Made by a program: the position numbers and the translations under genes. 64,000 nucleotides of DNA from Salegentibacter sp. (lineage in GTDB: Bacteria > Bacteroidota > Bacteroidia > Flavobacteriales > Flavobacteriaceae). The stretch is taken from positions 2,730,514 to 2,794,513 of the forward strand of contig CP051246.1 in the NCBI GenBank assembly GCA_017795085.1. The letters run 5' to 3'. Position 1 is the first letter of the stretch, and each line of letters opens with the position of its first letter. Positions 1 to 8,085 of this stretch are shown piece after piece. A model generated the notes under the pieces. It saw only the letters and a program-made list of their open reading frames with translations. It made no database searches and had not been told where the DNA came from.

Positions 1-81
1 TTTTTAAACTTCCGCTGTAGCTTATCGCTATTTCATTAACTTTGGATTTCATTATTAGCTTATTTAAAGGGTTAATAATTA

Positions 82-117
82 AAAGAGGGCGAAACTTTCG
101 ACGATGACGCCCTCTTT
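82..117 (-). terminator. Intrinsic terminator downstream of ssb
   Basis: A perfect 10-bp inverted repeat (AAAGAGGGCG at 82-91, CGCCCTCTTT at 108-117) encloses a 16-nt loop. Read on the minus strand, the stem is followed by a T-rich stretch (TTTTAATTATT). It lies 39 bp beyond the ssb stop codon. On the plus strand it is also followed by GTTTTT, so it may work in both directions. Confidence 0.75.
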
Positions 118-156
118 GTTTTTACTCGATAATCGAGAATTAAAAAGTCCGGTAGC

Positions 157-504
157 TTAATTACCGGAAGCTTCACCACTTCCCAAAAACAAGATTTCAC
201 TAACTAAAATTTCGGTAACATATCGTTTCTCCCCGTTTTGGGTTTCATAGGATCTAGAAGTCAGTTTGCCACGGATGGCGACTTCTTTTCCTTTATCGAC
301 ATATTTTTCGATAAGCTCCGCCTGCTTTCCCCAGGCCACAACATTGTGCCAGTCGGTTTGTTGAATTTTCTCCCCTTCCTTGTGGTAGTATTCATTGGTA
401 GCCAGTGAAAAAGCGCTTACTTTTTTACCACTCTCGAAGTTTTTGATTTCTGGGGCATTCCCCACGTTTCCGATTAGCTGTACTTGGTTTCTTAGATTAC
501 TCAT
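157..504 (-). CDS. ssb: Single-stranded DNA-binding protein, short form
   Basis: This 115-residue protein is a single OB fold. It begins with the typical NQVQLIGNVGNAPEIK segment and carries the WHNVVAWGKQAE and KGKEVAIRGKL motifs of bacterial SSB. It would bind single-stranded DNA during replication, repair or recombination. It ends soon after the OB fold (GSGEASGN) and lacks the long flexible linker and acidic DDDIPF-type tip that recruits partner proteins in housekeeping SSBs. Short, tail-less versions are common as accessory copies on Bacteroidota mobile elements, so this is probably not the main chromosomal ssb. A strong hairpin terminator follows it, and the 900 bp upstream are gene-free and full of dyad symmetry, which fits a relic of a mobile element. 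Confidence 0.9.
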   Translation of the reverse strand: MSNLRNQVQLIGNVGNAPEIKNFESGKKVSAFSLATNEYYHKEGEKIQQTDWHNVVAWGKQAELIEKYVDKGKEVAIRGKLTSRSYETQNGEKRYVTEILVSEILFLGSGEASGN

Positions 505-1409
505 AATTAAAAGATTAGATACCTGCTTTTCTTTGCAGGTTGATTAAACATTGATTTACTTATTATATCCGGAGCGTTTTCCTTTTTTAATTTTTTTACT
601 TCGCTTCCGGGTATGTTGGTTTGAAATGATTTCATGATTCTAATTTTTGATTTACTTCCTATAGTGCCGTTTGCTGTTACCTTTTTTGATGCTGATACAT
701 TTTCAATATTTAGAATTAGGGAAGACTTATAAAAAGGAGTAAGCGACTGGCTTATGCAGTCTGGACTAACTTCTAAATATTGGTATTTTGCATTACAAAA
801 AAGGTAGGGACAGCAACGGCCGGGAAGGAAATAGAAGTACTGAAATTGAAAAACAACCGGAAGCGTGGTAAATGAAAGAATGGAATTCCGATTTTAGCGG
901 GCGTCCTTTTTTACTTAGTCAAATATAAGCTACACGAGGAGCGGCAAATACTTTATGGCAGAAACACTATTAGGAAAATGAAAAAGGATGCCCAAGATAT
1001 TCTTAGGGAAGCTCTTTACCCGAAATGTAGCTTTTCGCGGAGTGGAGCGGTAATGTGCTGACCGACATAGTAATCTTTCTAAAGCTTATAATAAAATTTA
1101 AAAAATAGATCAAGGCTTTGAATTGAAAACCAATAGGCAATAAAATGCATAGCTGCAAAAGGCTTATCTCCATATAAATGACTTTGATAACTAAAGACGG
1201 GGTAATCCTTTTAGTTCTCCGGTTATAAGTTTCACTAAAATCGATTTAAAATAACATTCTAGCTTTTTAAATGTCATAAAATCTGACTAATCGTACCAGA
1301 TCCTTTAGGCCGCTAATTCCAATCAGGAATACTTTTGCCCACATTCCTTGCTTGTTACAAATGTTACATTCCAGACCAAAATTATTTTATTATTTTACCT
1401 CAAAAATTT
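505..1409. other. Gene-free region with dyad-rich sequence
   Basis: No convincing coding sequence lies between ssb and the DUF983 gene. The stretch contains one long imperfect inverted repeat (666-820, listed separately). A second short one pairs GGGCGTCCTTTTTT near 899-912 with AAAAAGGATGCCC near 980-993. A short frame starting near 978 (MKKDAQDILREALYPKC) was seen but has no recognisable relatives and ends soon. The region may be the eroded remains of a mobile element. Confidence 0.5.
666..820. repeat. Long imperfect inverted repeat
   Basis: The left arm begins GCCGTTTGCTGTTACCTTTTTTG (split here as positions 666-688). It pairs with the right arm at 796-820, whose reverse complement is the same apart from small indels. 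The pairing continues inward through the CAATATTTAGAA segment (about 704-715) and its partner near 771-783. The roughly 45-nt centre holds smaller dyads (CTTAT and ATAAG type). The structure could fold into a long stem as RNA or as single-stranded DNA. It does not sit at a gene end, so a simple terminator role is unlikely. Confidence 0.6.
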
Positions 1410-1796
1410 ATGTTTCCACGACTAAAGAGTGTTCTGTTTCTAAAATGTCCAAGGTGTACGGAAGGAAAATTCTTGGAAAAACCACCTTATAGCTTTTCTA
1501 CAAATAAGGTTTTAGATAAATGCCCTAGATGTAAAGTGAATTATCATCTCGAAACAAGTTTTTATACCGGTAGTATGTACGTATCCTACGCGGTAGGAGT
1601 GGCCATTGGGGTAACTGTATTTGTTTTGAGTTATGTTGTTATTGGCTGGCCCACAAATCCTTTGGGAATATTTGGAATTATTGTCCTCGTTCTAATCTTA
1701 TTAATGCCCTATATTTCCGCAGTTTCAAAATCAATCTGGGCACATTTTTTTATTCAGTATAATAAAAACCTGGCTGATAAGATGAAAAATAGGTAA
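1410..1796 (+). CDS. DUF983 family membrane protein
   Basis: From the ATG at 1410 the product is 128 residues. It has the DUF983 pattern: an N-terminal pair of zinc-ribbon-like cysteine motifs (KCPRCTEGKF, then DKCPRCKVNYHLE) followed by two strongly hydrophobic segments (about residues 49-70 and 77-98) and a short basic tail. The open frame continues upstream to 1335, but the extra 25 residues do not resemble the family, so the internal ATG is preferred. Function is unknown; members are small inner-membrane proteins common in Bacteroidota and Alphaproteobacteria. It stands alone and converges on the porin-like gene, 22 bp away. Confidence 0.85.
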   Translation: MFPRLKSVLFLKCPRCTEGKFLEKPPYSFSTNKVLDKCPRCKVNYHLETSFYTGSMYVSYAVGVAIGVTVFVLSYVVIGWPTNPLGIFGIIVLVLILLMPYISAVSKSIWAHFFIQYNKNLADKMKNR

Positions 1797-1818
1797 TCAG
1801 GCGTCAGTGCTTCAATAA

Positions 1819-3198
1819 CTAAAAATTAAAATTCGTCACAAAGTTGATCTGATTAAAATTGCTCTTATTGAAAATACTTTGAGCATCTGTATAGTTTTGA
1901 TTTTGCCGGTAAACCCATAACAAGTCAAATGAAAGTCCCTCAAAGAACTCATGGGCATCAAACCTAAGGTGACTATTGACCTGGAAGGACTCATCCACAT
2001 TATATTTGTTAAATTCAAAATTACCGGTTTCCGGGCCTTCCAGTTGTTGAATGGCCACGCCAAAATGGAAGTCCGGTAAAGGCATGTGATATTCTGCTTT
2101 TAAGGTGTAAACATTGGCATTTCCAAGGCCTTCCAACCTGGACCTGGGTATCGAAGTAAAGAAATGATCCCGTCCTAACTCCTTAGGAAATAAAAATCTT
2201 CCGGTATCAAAAGCGTGGGTATAGGCAAAAGCAAACTCCCATTTTGTATTGCTCCAACCTAATTGCGCACTTAGCACCTGACCATTTTCATCAGGTTGCA
2301 CATAGCGATGTTCATAAGACAGGTCTTCTGAGTACTGAAATGGATTTTGATAAACGTATTGCATTCCCAAATCAAAATTTTTAAAGGAATAATGAGCTTC
2401 AGTCCATATAGTATTGGTGAATTTATCCAAATAAAAATCGTAAATATTGACCGAGAAATTTTCCTTTTCAAACTGATAGTTCAATACAGCCAGTCCTGAA
2501 GAATGGTAATATTCGTGGTACTCTGCTTCTTCTCCGTCGGGTTGAAAGCCATTATAAAATAGTCCTATAGCTTCTTCCATAGAAAACCATTCGGTAGTAG
2601 CTCTTGGAGAAACCCCATTGATCCAGCCCAGGTCGAGTTGATGTGGACTATTGAAATCTAAATGTGCCCAACCGCCCCTATGAGCAAATGGTTTCATCCT
2701 CCCGTCACTACTATTGAGCAAGCGGGTATACTCCGTTGCCATTTTACCATAAGTTAAATAAGATGCTCCAAACCTGTACCTTATAAAGAGCTCTTCCAAC
2801 CTATCCAGGTCTTTAAAGTTTCCTTTGTTCAAAACATCAAATAACTCATATTCCCATTTGGCGTTTTTACCTGTAATGGCATCGTGTACCCCAAGGTCAT
2901 TTCCAAAAGTCCTAAAGGTGAAGATACCCTTGACCCCAATTTCAAAACCTTTATAATTTCCGGTAGTAAAACCAAGGGCCCCTCCGGTAGCATTCGCATA
3001 ATAATCCTTTAGGTCGCCCCGGTTAATAGTGTTCATAAAATAATTGCGTATATGGCCGTGAAAATGTGCTTCATTAAAAACATCCTTCAGTTGAAAATCT
3101 TTATTCGTTTCTTGTGAAGGAGTATGAGACTGCGCAGACAAATTAATAGAATTCATTAGGCTTAAGAAAAAAACTAGTAGCTTAAAAGTGACTTTCAA
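1819..3198 (-). CDS. Outer-membrane porin-like beta-barrel protein
   Basis: The 459-residue product starts with a signal peptide (MKVTFKLLVFFLSLMNSINLSAQ). It is otherwise rich in alternating hydrophobic and aromatic segments separated by charged turns, and ends in a terminal phenylalanine (FVTNFNF) as outer-membrane barrels do. The HFHGHIRNYFMNTINRG opening, conserved GASYLTYGKMATEYTRLL segment and overall length resemble OprD-type outer-membrane porins of Bacteroidota. It probably lets a small solute cross the outer membrane. It is divergent from the DoxX/DsrE/SoxB-like operon, and a TGTAAC-N4-GTTACA type palindrome with a correctly placed -7-like box precedes it. This suggests it imports a sulfur compound; the substrate is inferred only from context. 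Confidence 0.7.
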   Translation of the reverse strand: MKVTFKLLVFFLSLMNSINLSAQSHTPSQETNKDFQLKDVFNEAHFHGHIRNYFMNTINRGDLKDYYANATGGALGFTTGNYKGFEIGVKGIFTFRTFGNDLGVHDAITGKNAKWEYELFDVLNKGNFKDLDRLEELFIRYRFGASYLTYGKMATEYTRLLNSSDGRMKPFAHRGGWAHLDFNSPHQLDLGWINGVSPRATTEWFSMEEAIGLFYNGFQPDGEEAEYHEYYHSSGLAVLNYQFEKENFSVNIYDFYLDKFTNTIWTEAHYSFKNFDLGMQYVYQNPFQYSEDLSYEHRYVQPDENGQVLSAQLGWSNTKWEFAFAYTHAFDTGRFLFPKELGRDHFFTSIPRSRLEGLGNANVYTLKAEYHMPLPDFHFGVAIQQLEGPETGNFEFNKYNVDESFQVNSHLRFDAHEFFEGLSFDLLWVYRQNQNYTDAQSIFNKSNFNQINFVTNFNF

Positions 3199-3223
3199 AA
3201 TATCGAATTTAAAATTTCGATCA

Positions 3224-3268
3224 CAAAGTTGCGTAAAGCTTTAGTTAGCTACAGTAACAAGAGTTACC
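3224..3268 (-). promoter_or_regulatory. Crp/FNR-type operator and -7 box of porin gene
   Basis: AGTAACAAGAGTTACC (3253-3268) is a palindrome of the TGTAAC-N4-GTTACA class. On the minus strand a -7-like box, CAACTTTG (3231-3224), begins exactly 22 nt beyond the palindrome's edge. Palindrome and box have the same geometry as the six other copies in the window. Confidence 0.65.
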
Positions 3269-3284
3269 AATAGCTTTATTTCTA

Positions 3285-3329
3285 TGTAACATTAGTCACA
3301 CAAAAAGTAAATTTCATCTGTTATCTTTG
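3285..3329 (+). promoter_or_regulatory. Crp/FNR-type operator and -7 box of DoxX/DsrE operon
   Basis: TGTAACATTAGTCACA (3285-3300) is followed, 22 nt from its end, by TATCTTTG (3322-3329), a perfect match to the flavobacterial -7 consensus TAnnTTTG. No TTTG-type -33 box is present, which fits activator dependence. The predicted start of transcription is within a few bases of the ATG at 3339. Confidence 0.75.
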
Positions 3330-3338
3330 AAATTCAAT

Positions 3339-3686
3339 ATGAGCTTTAAACCCTACATAGCTATTCTACTAAGCCTGATTTTCTTTGGAAAATCTCTGGT
3401 TTTAGACACTAAATTGCTCGGAAGCATTTTGGAGGACAATGGTATTGCCCTGGTCAATCCGCTATGTAAAAAGCAAAATGCGAAAACTTCAGGAGAGCAA
3501 AAATTTGAAGAAAGCTCTTCTATAATGGTTCTTAGTACCGATTTACTTTGCAATACTTCTTTCTATTTGCTTACAACGCGATTGCAAAAAACTACAAAAA
3601 AAACTACCTTTCAGGATTATACTTATATAAATCCGACGGTAATCTCTACCTACTTTTCCAAAAACTACCCGCCCCCAAAGCTATAG
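3339..3686 (+). CDS. Small exported protein with CN-SF motif and PPPK tail
   Basis: I do not recognise a named family. From the ATG at 3339 it is 115 residues; the frame opens earlier only through a TTG at 3327 that lies inside the -7 box. It has a hydrophobic N-terminal export signal (SFKPYIAILLSLIFFGKSLVL), one cysteine in NPLCKKQ, an LLCNTSFY segment and a proline-rich C-terminus NYPPPKL. The gene at 14411-14773 shares the serine-rich run, the C-N-(S/T)-x-F segment and the S/Y-PPPK ending, so the two are likely distant paralogues under the same operator type. It is the first gene of the operon with DoxX, DsrE-like and SoxB-like genes. An exported or periplasmic sulfur-related role is inference. 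Confidence 0.6.
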   Translation: MSFKPYIAILLSLIFFGKSLVLDTKLLGSILEDNGIALVNPLCKKQNAKTSGEQKFEESSSIMVLSTDLLCNTSFYLLTTRLQKTTKKTTFQDYTYINPTVISTYFSKNYPPPKL

Positions 3687-3760
3687 TGATATAATCGAAC
3701 AACCTTAATTCCGGATAACTATTCGGAAACGATTATTCTTTCACTAATCCTAAATATAAA

Positions 3761-4171
3761 ATGAAAACTAAAATTTTAGTGAGCGCCCGTTCCATTCAGG
3801 TGTTGCGGATCATGCTCAGCGGGATATTCCTGGTGGCCAGTTTCAATCATCTGCTCAATGTAGAAAAAACGGTAAACCGTATTGACCAGGCCAGTTTTAA
3901 AGGTGTGGCCTATTTCTTTGGAAATCCGGAACTGCTAGTTATGCTTTCAGGTATTGTCATGCTAATTGCCGGTTTCGGACTTCTCATCGGTTTCAAAACC
4001 CGTTGGGTGGCTGCCATTTTACTTGCTGTAATTATCCCGATTACTCTTACCGTTCAGGTTGGGCAGATCACCACCCTGGGGCCACTCTTTAAAAATATTG
4101 CCATTTCAGGAGGCCTCCTGTTCTTTATATTAAACGATTTTACACAAAAACAAACAACAAATAACGGCTGA
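3761..4171 (+). CDS. DoxX family membrane protein
   Basis: The 136-residue product has four hydrophobic segments (about residues 15-33, 55-77, 82-101, 110-127) with the DoxX arrangement. It includes the LRIMLSGIFLVASFNHL opening and the PELLVMLSGIVMLIAGFGLLIGFKTRW middle. DoxX was first described as a subunit of archaeal thiosulfate:quinone oxidoreductase; bacterial family members are quinone-pool-associated inner-membrane proteins. The gene lies between the small exported protein and the DsrE-like gene, within one operon preceded by a Crp/FNR-type operator. This makes a role in sulfur-compound oxidation more likely than the generic redox role of other DoxX proteins. Confidence 0.8.
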   Translation: MKTKILVSARSIQVLRIMLSGIFLVASFNHLLNVEKTVNRIDQASFKGVAYFFGNPELLVMLSGIVMLIAGFGLLIGFKTRWVAAILLAVIIPITLTVQVGQITTLGPLFKNIAISGGLLFFILNDFTQKQTTNNG

Positions 4172-4193
4172 TTCAGCCTTAAAAATCAGAAAA

Positions 4194-4610
4194 ATGAAAA
4201 AGATAGCTTTAATTTTCGCAACGTTTATCATGCTGTTTTCGCTCAATACGCACGCACAGCAACATAGCCCCGATAAAAACAACTACGTGGTATTGACCAA
4301 AAAAATACCACAACTCCAGCCCATTTTTATTACTGCAGAAGAATTAAAAAGTGAAGATGGAAATAATTTTGGTGATTACCAGGTGATTGTTTGCGGGCAG
4401 ACCGTAAAAGGCCTGACCGATAAAGCGGCGATGAAAAAATTTATAGACCACGCTGAAAAAGCAGGGGTTGCCCTTAAAGCCTGTGGCTTCTCCCTGAAGA
4501 AATTCGGAGTAGATCCTAATGAAATACCTTCGGAAATGGAGATCGTGGAAAATGGAATACTTCATAATTTCCAGCTGCAGAAAAAAGGATATTTCAGCAT
4601 TGAACTTTAA
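4194..4610 (+). CDS. Exported DsrE-family sulfur-relay-like protein
   Basis: After a signal peptide ending in THAQ the 138-residue protein has a DsrE/YchN-like fold signature: hydrophobic strand DYQVIVCGQTVKGL, a helix with KKFIDHAEKAGVALKACGFSL, and a C-terminal NGILHNFQLQKKGYFSIEL. Two cysteines (VICVG-type VIVCGQ and KACGFS) are candidates for carrying persulfide sulfur. Cytoplasmic DsrE/TusD proteins pass sulfane sulfur between partners; this exported version would act in the periplasm, as several Bacteroidota homologues do. It lies 22 bp after doxX and 61 bp before the SoxB-like gene. Confidence 0.75.
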   Translation: MKKIALIFATFIMLFSLNTHAQQHSPDKNNYVVLTKKIPQLQPIFITAEELKSEDGNNFGDYQVIVCGQTVKGLTDKAAMKKFIDHAEKAGVALKACGFSLKKFGVDPNEIPSEMEIVENGILHNFQLQKKGYFSIEL

Positions 4611-4671
4611 AAGACGAATTTCCTGCAAGGACAAAAAATCCTTGTAGGTTTAAAATTTTTAAAACACATCT

Positions 4672-6339
4672 ATGACTTTAAATAAAAAAATAAAAATTAC
4701 TGCAAACCTATTGCTTATAATACTCCTCCCGGTCTTGGTTAACTCATGCAAAAATGCAGAAGCTAGGGACACAGCCGAAAAAGATCAGGATAATAATAGT
4801 GACAGGGTCAAAATCACCATTTTACAAACCGCCGATATCCACGGACAACTTGATTCCCATCCCGAACTGTTTTGGGAGAACGAAGAAATCGTTTTTAAAC
4901 AGCGTGGCGGGCTCGCCCATATACAGACCCTCTTTGAAGAAGAAAGGGCCAAAAATCCAAATACCGTGATCCTGGATGGGGGCGACCTCATTCAGGGCAG
5001 TGGTTATGCCGCGCTTTCTGAAGGAAAGATCTTTCCTGATATTATTAAAGAAATGGACTATGACCTACTGGTTCCCGGAAATTGGGAAGTGGTATACGGT
5101 AAGGAAACTATGATGAACGTTCTAAAGGGTTTTGAGACACCGGTCATTGTCCAAAATATGTTTCACGAAGAAGGAAAAGAAAAACTCTTTCCCCCCTACT
5201 GGATCAAAGAGATTGATGGGGTAAAACTTGGATTTATCGGTATCAACGATCCCGATGTGCCGGTAAGGCAAAATCCGATCTTTAGCGAAGGCATTGCCTT
5301 TAGCGGACTTGAAGATGGAGTGGCAGACCTTATTCAAAAAGTAAAGAAAGAGGAAAAGGTAGATGCGCTTTTCCTGATCACCCATTTTGGAATCTTTAAG
5401 CAGGTAGAGCTGGCCAATAACCCAATTGCCAAGGAAGTGGATTATATCTTTGGAAACGATACCCACGAGCGGGTGAGAAAACCCATTGAAGGGAAGTATG
5501 CGAAAGTTACCGAGCCCGGGGCCTTTGGTTCTTTCGTAGGTAAGTTGAACCTGTATTTTGAAGATGGGGAAATCGTAGCGGAAGATTATGAATTGATGGA
5601 TGTTGATCCAGAAAAATTTTCGGCTGATCCGGAAATCGCTGAATTAGTAAAAAAAGCGAAAGCTCCTTATAAAGAACATTTGGAAACGGTGGTAGGTCAT
5701 ACCACGACTCCAATTTACCGGTATCTTACCGTAGAAAACCCCATGGATAATATGATCACCGACGCGGCACGTTGGAAGACCGGGGCCGATATTTCCATTT
5801 CCAACGGATTTCGTTTTGGCAACCCCATAGTGCCCGAAAACGGGGAACCCGCACCCATTACCCGCGCCAATTTATGGAATTTACTTCCTGTAAATGAAAA
5901 GGTAAAAACCGGGAAAGCCACTGGAAAGCAAATTAAAGACTGGCTGGAAAAGGAAATGCACAACGCTTTCGCCCAAAATTCAACGGAACGATTTGGCGGT
6001 TGGCTGGTGCGCTTTTCAGGCATGGAAGTCGATTTTAATTCTGAAAACGAAAAAGGTCAGCGTATAAAATCAGTTAAGGTAAAAGGCCAGGAAATGCAGG
6101 AAGATGAATACTATACTATTTCTGCCTGTGTTCGCCCCGGTGACCCCCTTGATAATTTATGCCGAATGCCCAATGTAAAAGACGTGGAAGTAAAAGATTA
6201 TACCATCCACGAAGTGGTTGAAGAATACCTACAAAAACATTCCCCGGTCGCTCCAAAACTGGAAGGCCGTGCCTATTGCGAAGTGTTGGGTGAGAAATCC
6301 TTTTCCACCGTTCCGGGAACTGATTATGAATTTCAATAA
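4672..6339 (+). CDS. SoxB-like / 5'-nucleotidase family lipoprotein
   Basis: A 555-residue lipoprotein (lipobox ending at Cys26) with the two-domain metallophosphatase plus 5'-nucleotidase C-terminal architecture. Metal-site motifs are TADIHGQ (Asp55, His57), LDGGD (Asp105) and GNWEVVYG (Asn137). The last is closer to the HWEFTYG segment of SoxB than to the GNHEFDYG of ordinary 5'-nucleotidases, and the GGHTHD motif is altered to GNDTHER. The SADPEIAELV stretch is also SoxB-like. SoxB is the Mn-dependent thiosulfohydrolase of the Sox system. Its place after DoxX and DsrE-like genes under a shared operator supports a sulfur substrate, but no SoxXA, SoxYZ or SoxCD is visible, so a nucleotidase role cannot be excluded. 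Confidence 0.7.
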   Translation: MTLNKKIKITANLLLIILLPVLVNSCKNAEARDTAEKDQDNNSDRVKITILQTADIHGQLDSHPELFWENEEIVFKQRGGLAHIQTLFEEERAKNPNTVILDGGDLIQGSGYAALSEGKIFPDIIKEMDYDLLVPGNWEVVYGKETMMNVLKGFETPVIVQNMFHEEGKEKLFPPYWIKEIDGVKLGFIGINDPDVPVRQNPIFSEGIAFSGLEDGVADLIQKVKKEEKVDALFLITHFGIFKQVELANNPIAKEVDYIFGNDTHERVRKPIEGKYAKVTEPGAFGSFVGKLNLYFEDGEIVAEDYELMDVDPEKFSADPEIAELVKKAKAPYKEHLETVVGHTTTPIYRYLTVENPMDNMITDAARWKTGADISISNGFRFGNPIVPENGEPAPITRANLWNLLPVNEKVKTGKATGKQIKDWLEKEMHNAFAQNSTERFGGWLVRFSGMEVDFNSENEKGQRIKSVKVKGQEMQEDEYYTISACVRPGDPLDNLCRMPNVKDVEVKDYTIHEVVEEYLQKHSPVAPKLEGRAYCEVLGEKSFSTVPGTDYEFQ

Positions 6340-6346
6340 TAATTGT

Positions 6347-8065
6347 AGAGGTTGTCTGAAAAGTCAACCTCTTTTTTATTGGAAATAATACAGGATAGTA
6401 TTATTTTCATGGCATGAAAGCCAAAGTTGTATTTAAGACCTATGACCAATCGCAGTTAAGTCTTTTACCTCCCAGTTATGATGATTTGGTTCCTACCAAT
6501 CATCCCGTTAGAATTGTCAACACTATAATTGATCAAATCGACATCGCCGATCTGGAGCGAAGTTACAAAGGCGGGGGTACTTCGAGCTACCATCCTAGGA
6601 TGCTACTCAAGGTGACCATCTATGCCTACCTGCGCAATATGTATTCCTCGCGTAAAATAGAACAGGCCCTTTGGGAGAACATTCATTTTATGTGGCTTAG
6701 CGGTCAAAGTAAACCCGATCATAATACCATCAATGATTTTAGGGGCAAACGCTTAAAGGGGAAGTTTAAAAATATTTTTAATCAGGTGGTTCTTTTACTG
6801 GCCGACCAGGGCGTATTATCTTTAAAGGAGCTCTTTGTGGACGGCACTAAGATAGAGGCCAATGCCAATCGCTTTACCTTTGTATGGGGTAAATCCATTA
6901 AAAACAGCAAGGAGCGAATAAAGAAACAGCTCCGGGAACTATGGTCTTATGTTGAAAAGGTATATGACCAGGAACAACTGCTTCCCAATGAGCCTGATTT
7001 TGAGGCTATCGACCCAGCTGAAGTAACCAAAACCATTAATGCCATTAATGACGCCTTAAAAGATAAGAAGGTCGATAAAAAAGTAAAACAAAAGCTCAAC
7101 TACGCAAAAAAGAACTGGCCCGGAAATCTGATGAAATACCAGGAGCAGGAAGCTATCCTGGGCAAACGCAACAGCTATAGCAAGACAGATCCCGATGCCA
7201 CTTTTATGCGGATGAAAGATGATTATATGCAGAACGGGCAGTTAAAGCCCGGGTATAACCTTCAGGCCTCCACCAACAACCAGTTCATTACCAATTATAC
7301 TTTAGCCCAAACCACCGCCGATACCACTACGCTAAAAGACCACCTGCAAGATCATATAAACTCCTACAATCAAGCTCCTCAAAGCCTTACCGCAGATGCC
7401 GGCTATGGCAGTGAAGAGAATTATACCGATCTGGAAGAAAAGGAAATTACCGCGTATGTAAAATACAATTACTTCCATAAAGAGCAACGCGATAAAAAAC
7501 ACCGGGAAAACCCATTCCACCCCGACAAGCTGTTCTATAATAAAGAAACCGACACCTATTACTGCCCGATGGGCCAGGCGATGAAGAAAATAAAATCGTA
7601 TAAAACCAAGACCAAAAGCGGTTTTGTTCAGCAAATCCATCGCTACCAGGCTCAAAACTGCCAGGGGTGCCCGCTTCGCGGTAGTTGCCATAAATCAAAG
7701 GGGAACAGGATGATCGAGCGCAACCATAACCTGATCCGCCTAAAAGAAAAGGCCAAAAACCTGCTATTGAGTGAAGATGGAATAGCACATCGTAAACGCC
7801 GGTGCTGGGACGTGGAAGCGGTCTTTGGAAATATAAAACAAAATATGGGTTTCAAGCGTTTTATGCTCCGGGGAATGGAAAAAGTGACTACTGAAATAGG
7901 GCTAATAGCTATGGCGCACAACTTAAAGAAGTTCAGCATAGCCTAAAGAGAAGGATAAAGACTTCTATTTTAGTATTATGATTGGAAAAGAAAGATTGCC
8001 CAAGTAACTCCAGATGAAAATTATGAAAAAAAAACCGCCTAAAAATTACTTTTTAGACGGCCTCT
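6347..8065 (+). mobile_element. IS1182-type insertion sequence
   Basis: The element is about 1.72 kb and carries one transposase gene. Terminal inverted repeats match at 16 of 20 positions: AGAGGTTGTCTGAAAAGTCA at 6347-6366 against the reverse complement of 8046-8065. Each end also folds on itself: AGAGGTTG with CAACCTCT at the left (6347-6372), CCGCCTAAAAA with TTTTTAGACGG at the right (about 8036-8060). These self-dyads would act as terminators that insulate the element. No target-site duplication is evident next to the ends as I set them. It sits 7 bp after the SoxB-like stop codon and 20 bp before the start of a second 5'-nucleotidase gene. Confidence 0.8.
6414..7946 (+). CDS. IS1182 family transposase
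   Basis: This 510-residue DDE transposase has the DUF772-type N-terminal domain (DDLVPTNHPVRIVNTIID to WLSGQSKPDHNTINDFR). It then has the catalytic aspartates in LFVDGTKIEANANR and LTADAGYGSEENY, and the glutamate in RCWDVEAVFGNIKQNMGFKRF. A cysteine cluster (YYCPMGQ, CQGCPLRGSC) precedes the last motif, as is usual for IS1182. The frame is complete with no stop codons or frameshifts, so the enzyme may be active. It fills most of the 1.72-kb element. Confidence 0.92.
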   Translation: MKAKVVFKTYDQSQLSLLPPSYDDLVPTNHPVRIVNTIIDQIDIADLERSYKGGGTSSYHPRMLLKVTIYAYLRNMYSSRKIEQALWENIHFMWLSGQSKPDHNTINDFRGKRLKGKFKNIFNQVVLLLADQGVLSLKELFVDGTKIEANANRFTFVWGKSIKNSKERIKKQLRELWSYVEKVYDQEQLLPNEPDFEAIDPAEVTKTINAINDALKDKKVDKKVKQKLNYAKKNWPGNLMKYQEQEAILGKRNSYSKTDPDATFMRMKDDYMQNGQLKPGYNLQASTNNQFITNYTLAQTTADTTTLKDHLQDHINSYNQAPQSLTADAGYGSEENYTDLEEKEITAYVKYNYFHKEQRDKKHRENPFHPDKLFYNKETDTYYCPMGQAMKKIKSYKTKTKSGFVQQIHRYQAQNCQGCPLRGSCHKSKGNRMIERNHNLIRLKEKAKNLLLSEDGIAHRKRRCWDVEAVFGNIKQNMGFKRFMLRGMEKVTTEIGLIAMAHNLKKFSIA

Positions 8066-8085
8066 TTTATTTATACCATCGAGCG

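Noticed and set aside
1352..1367. TGTTACAAATGTTACA upstream of the DUF983 gene as an eighth Crp/FNR operator
   Set aside because: The two halves are direct repeats, not an inverted pair, and no -7-like box lies at the 22-nt offset.
7332..7788. Two overlapping minus-strand frames of 113-119 codons
   Set aside because: They are antisense to the catalytic domain of the IS1182-type transposase.
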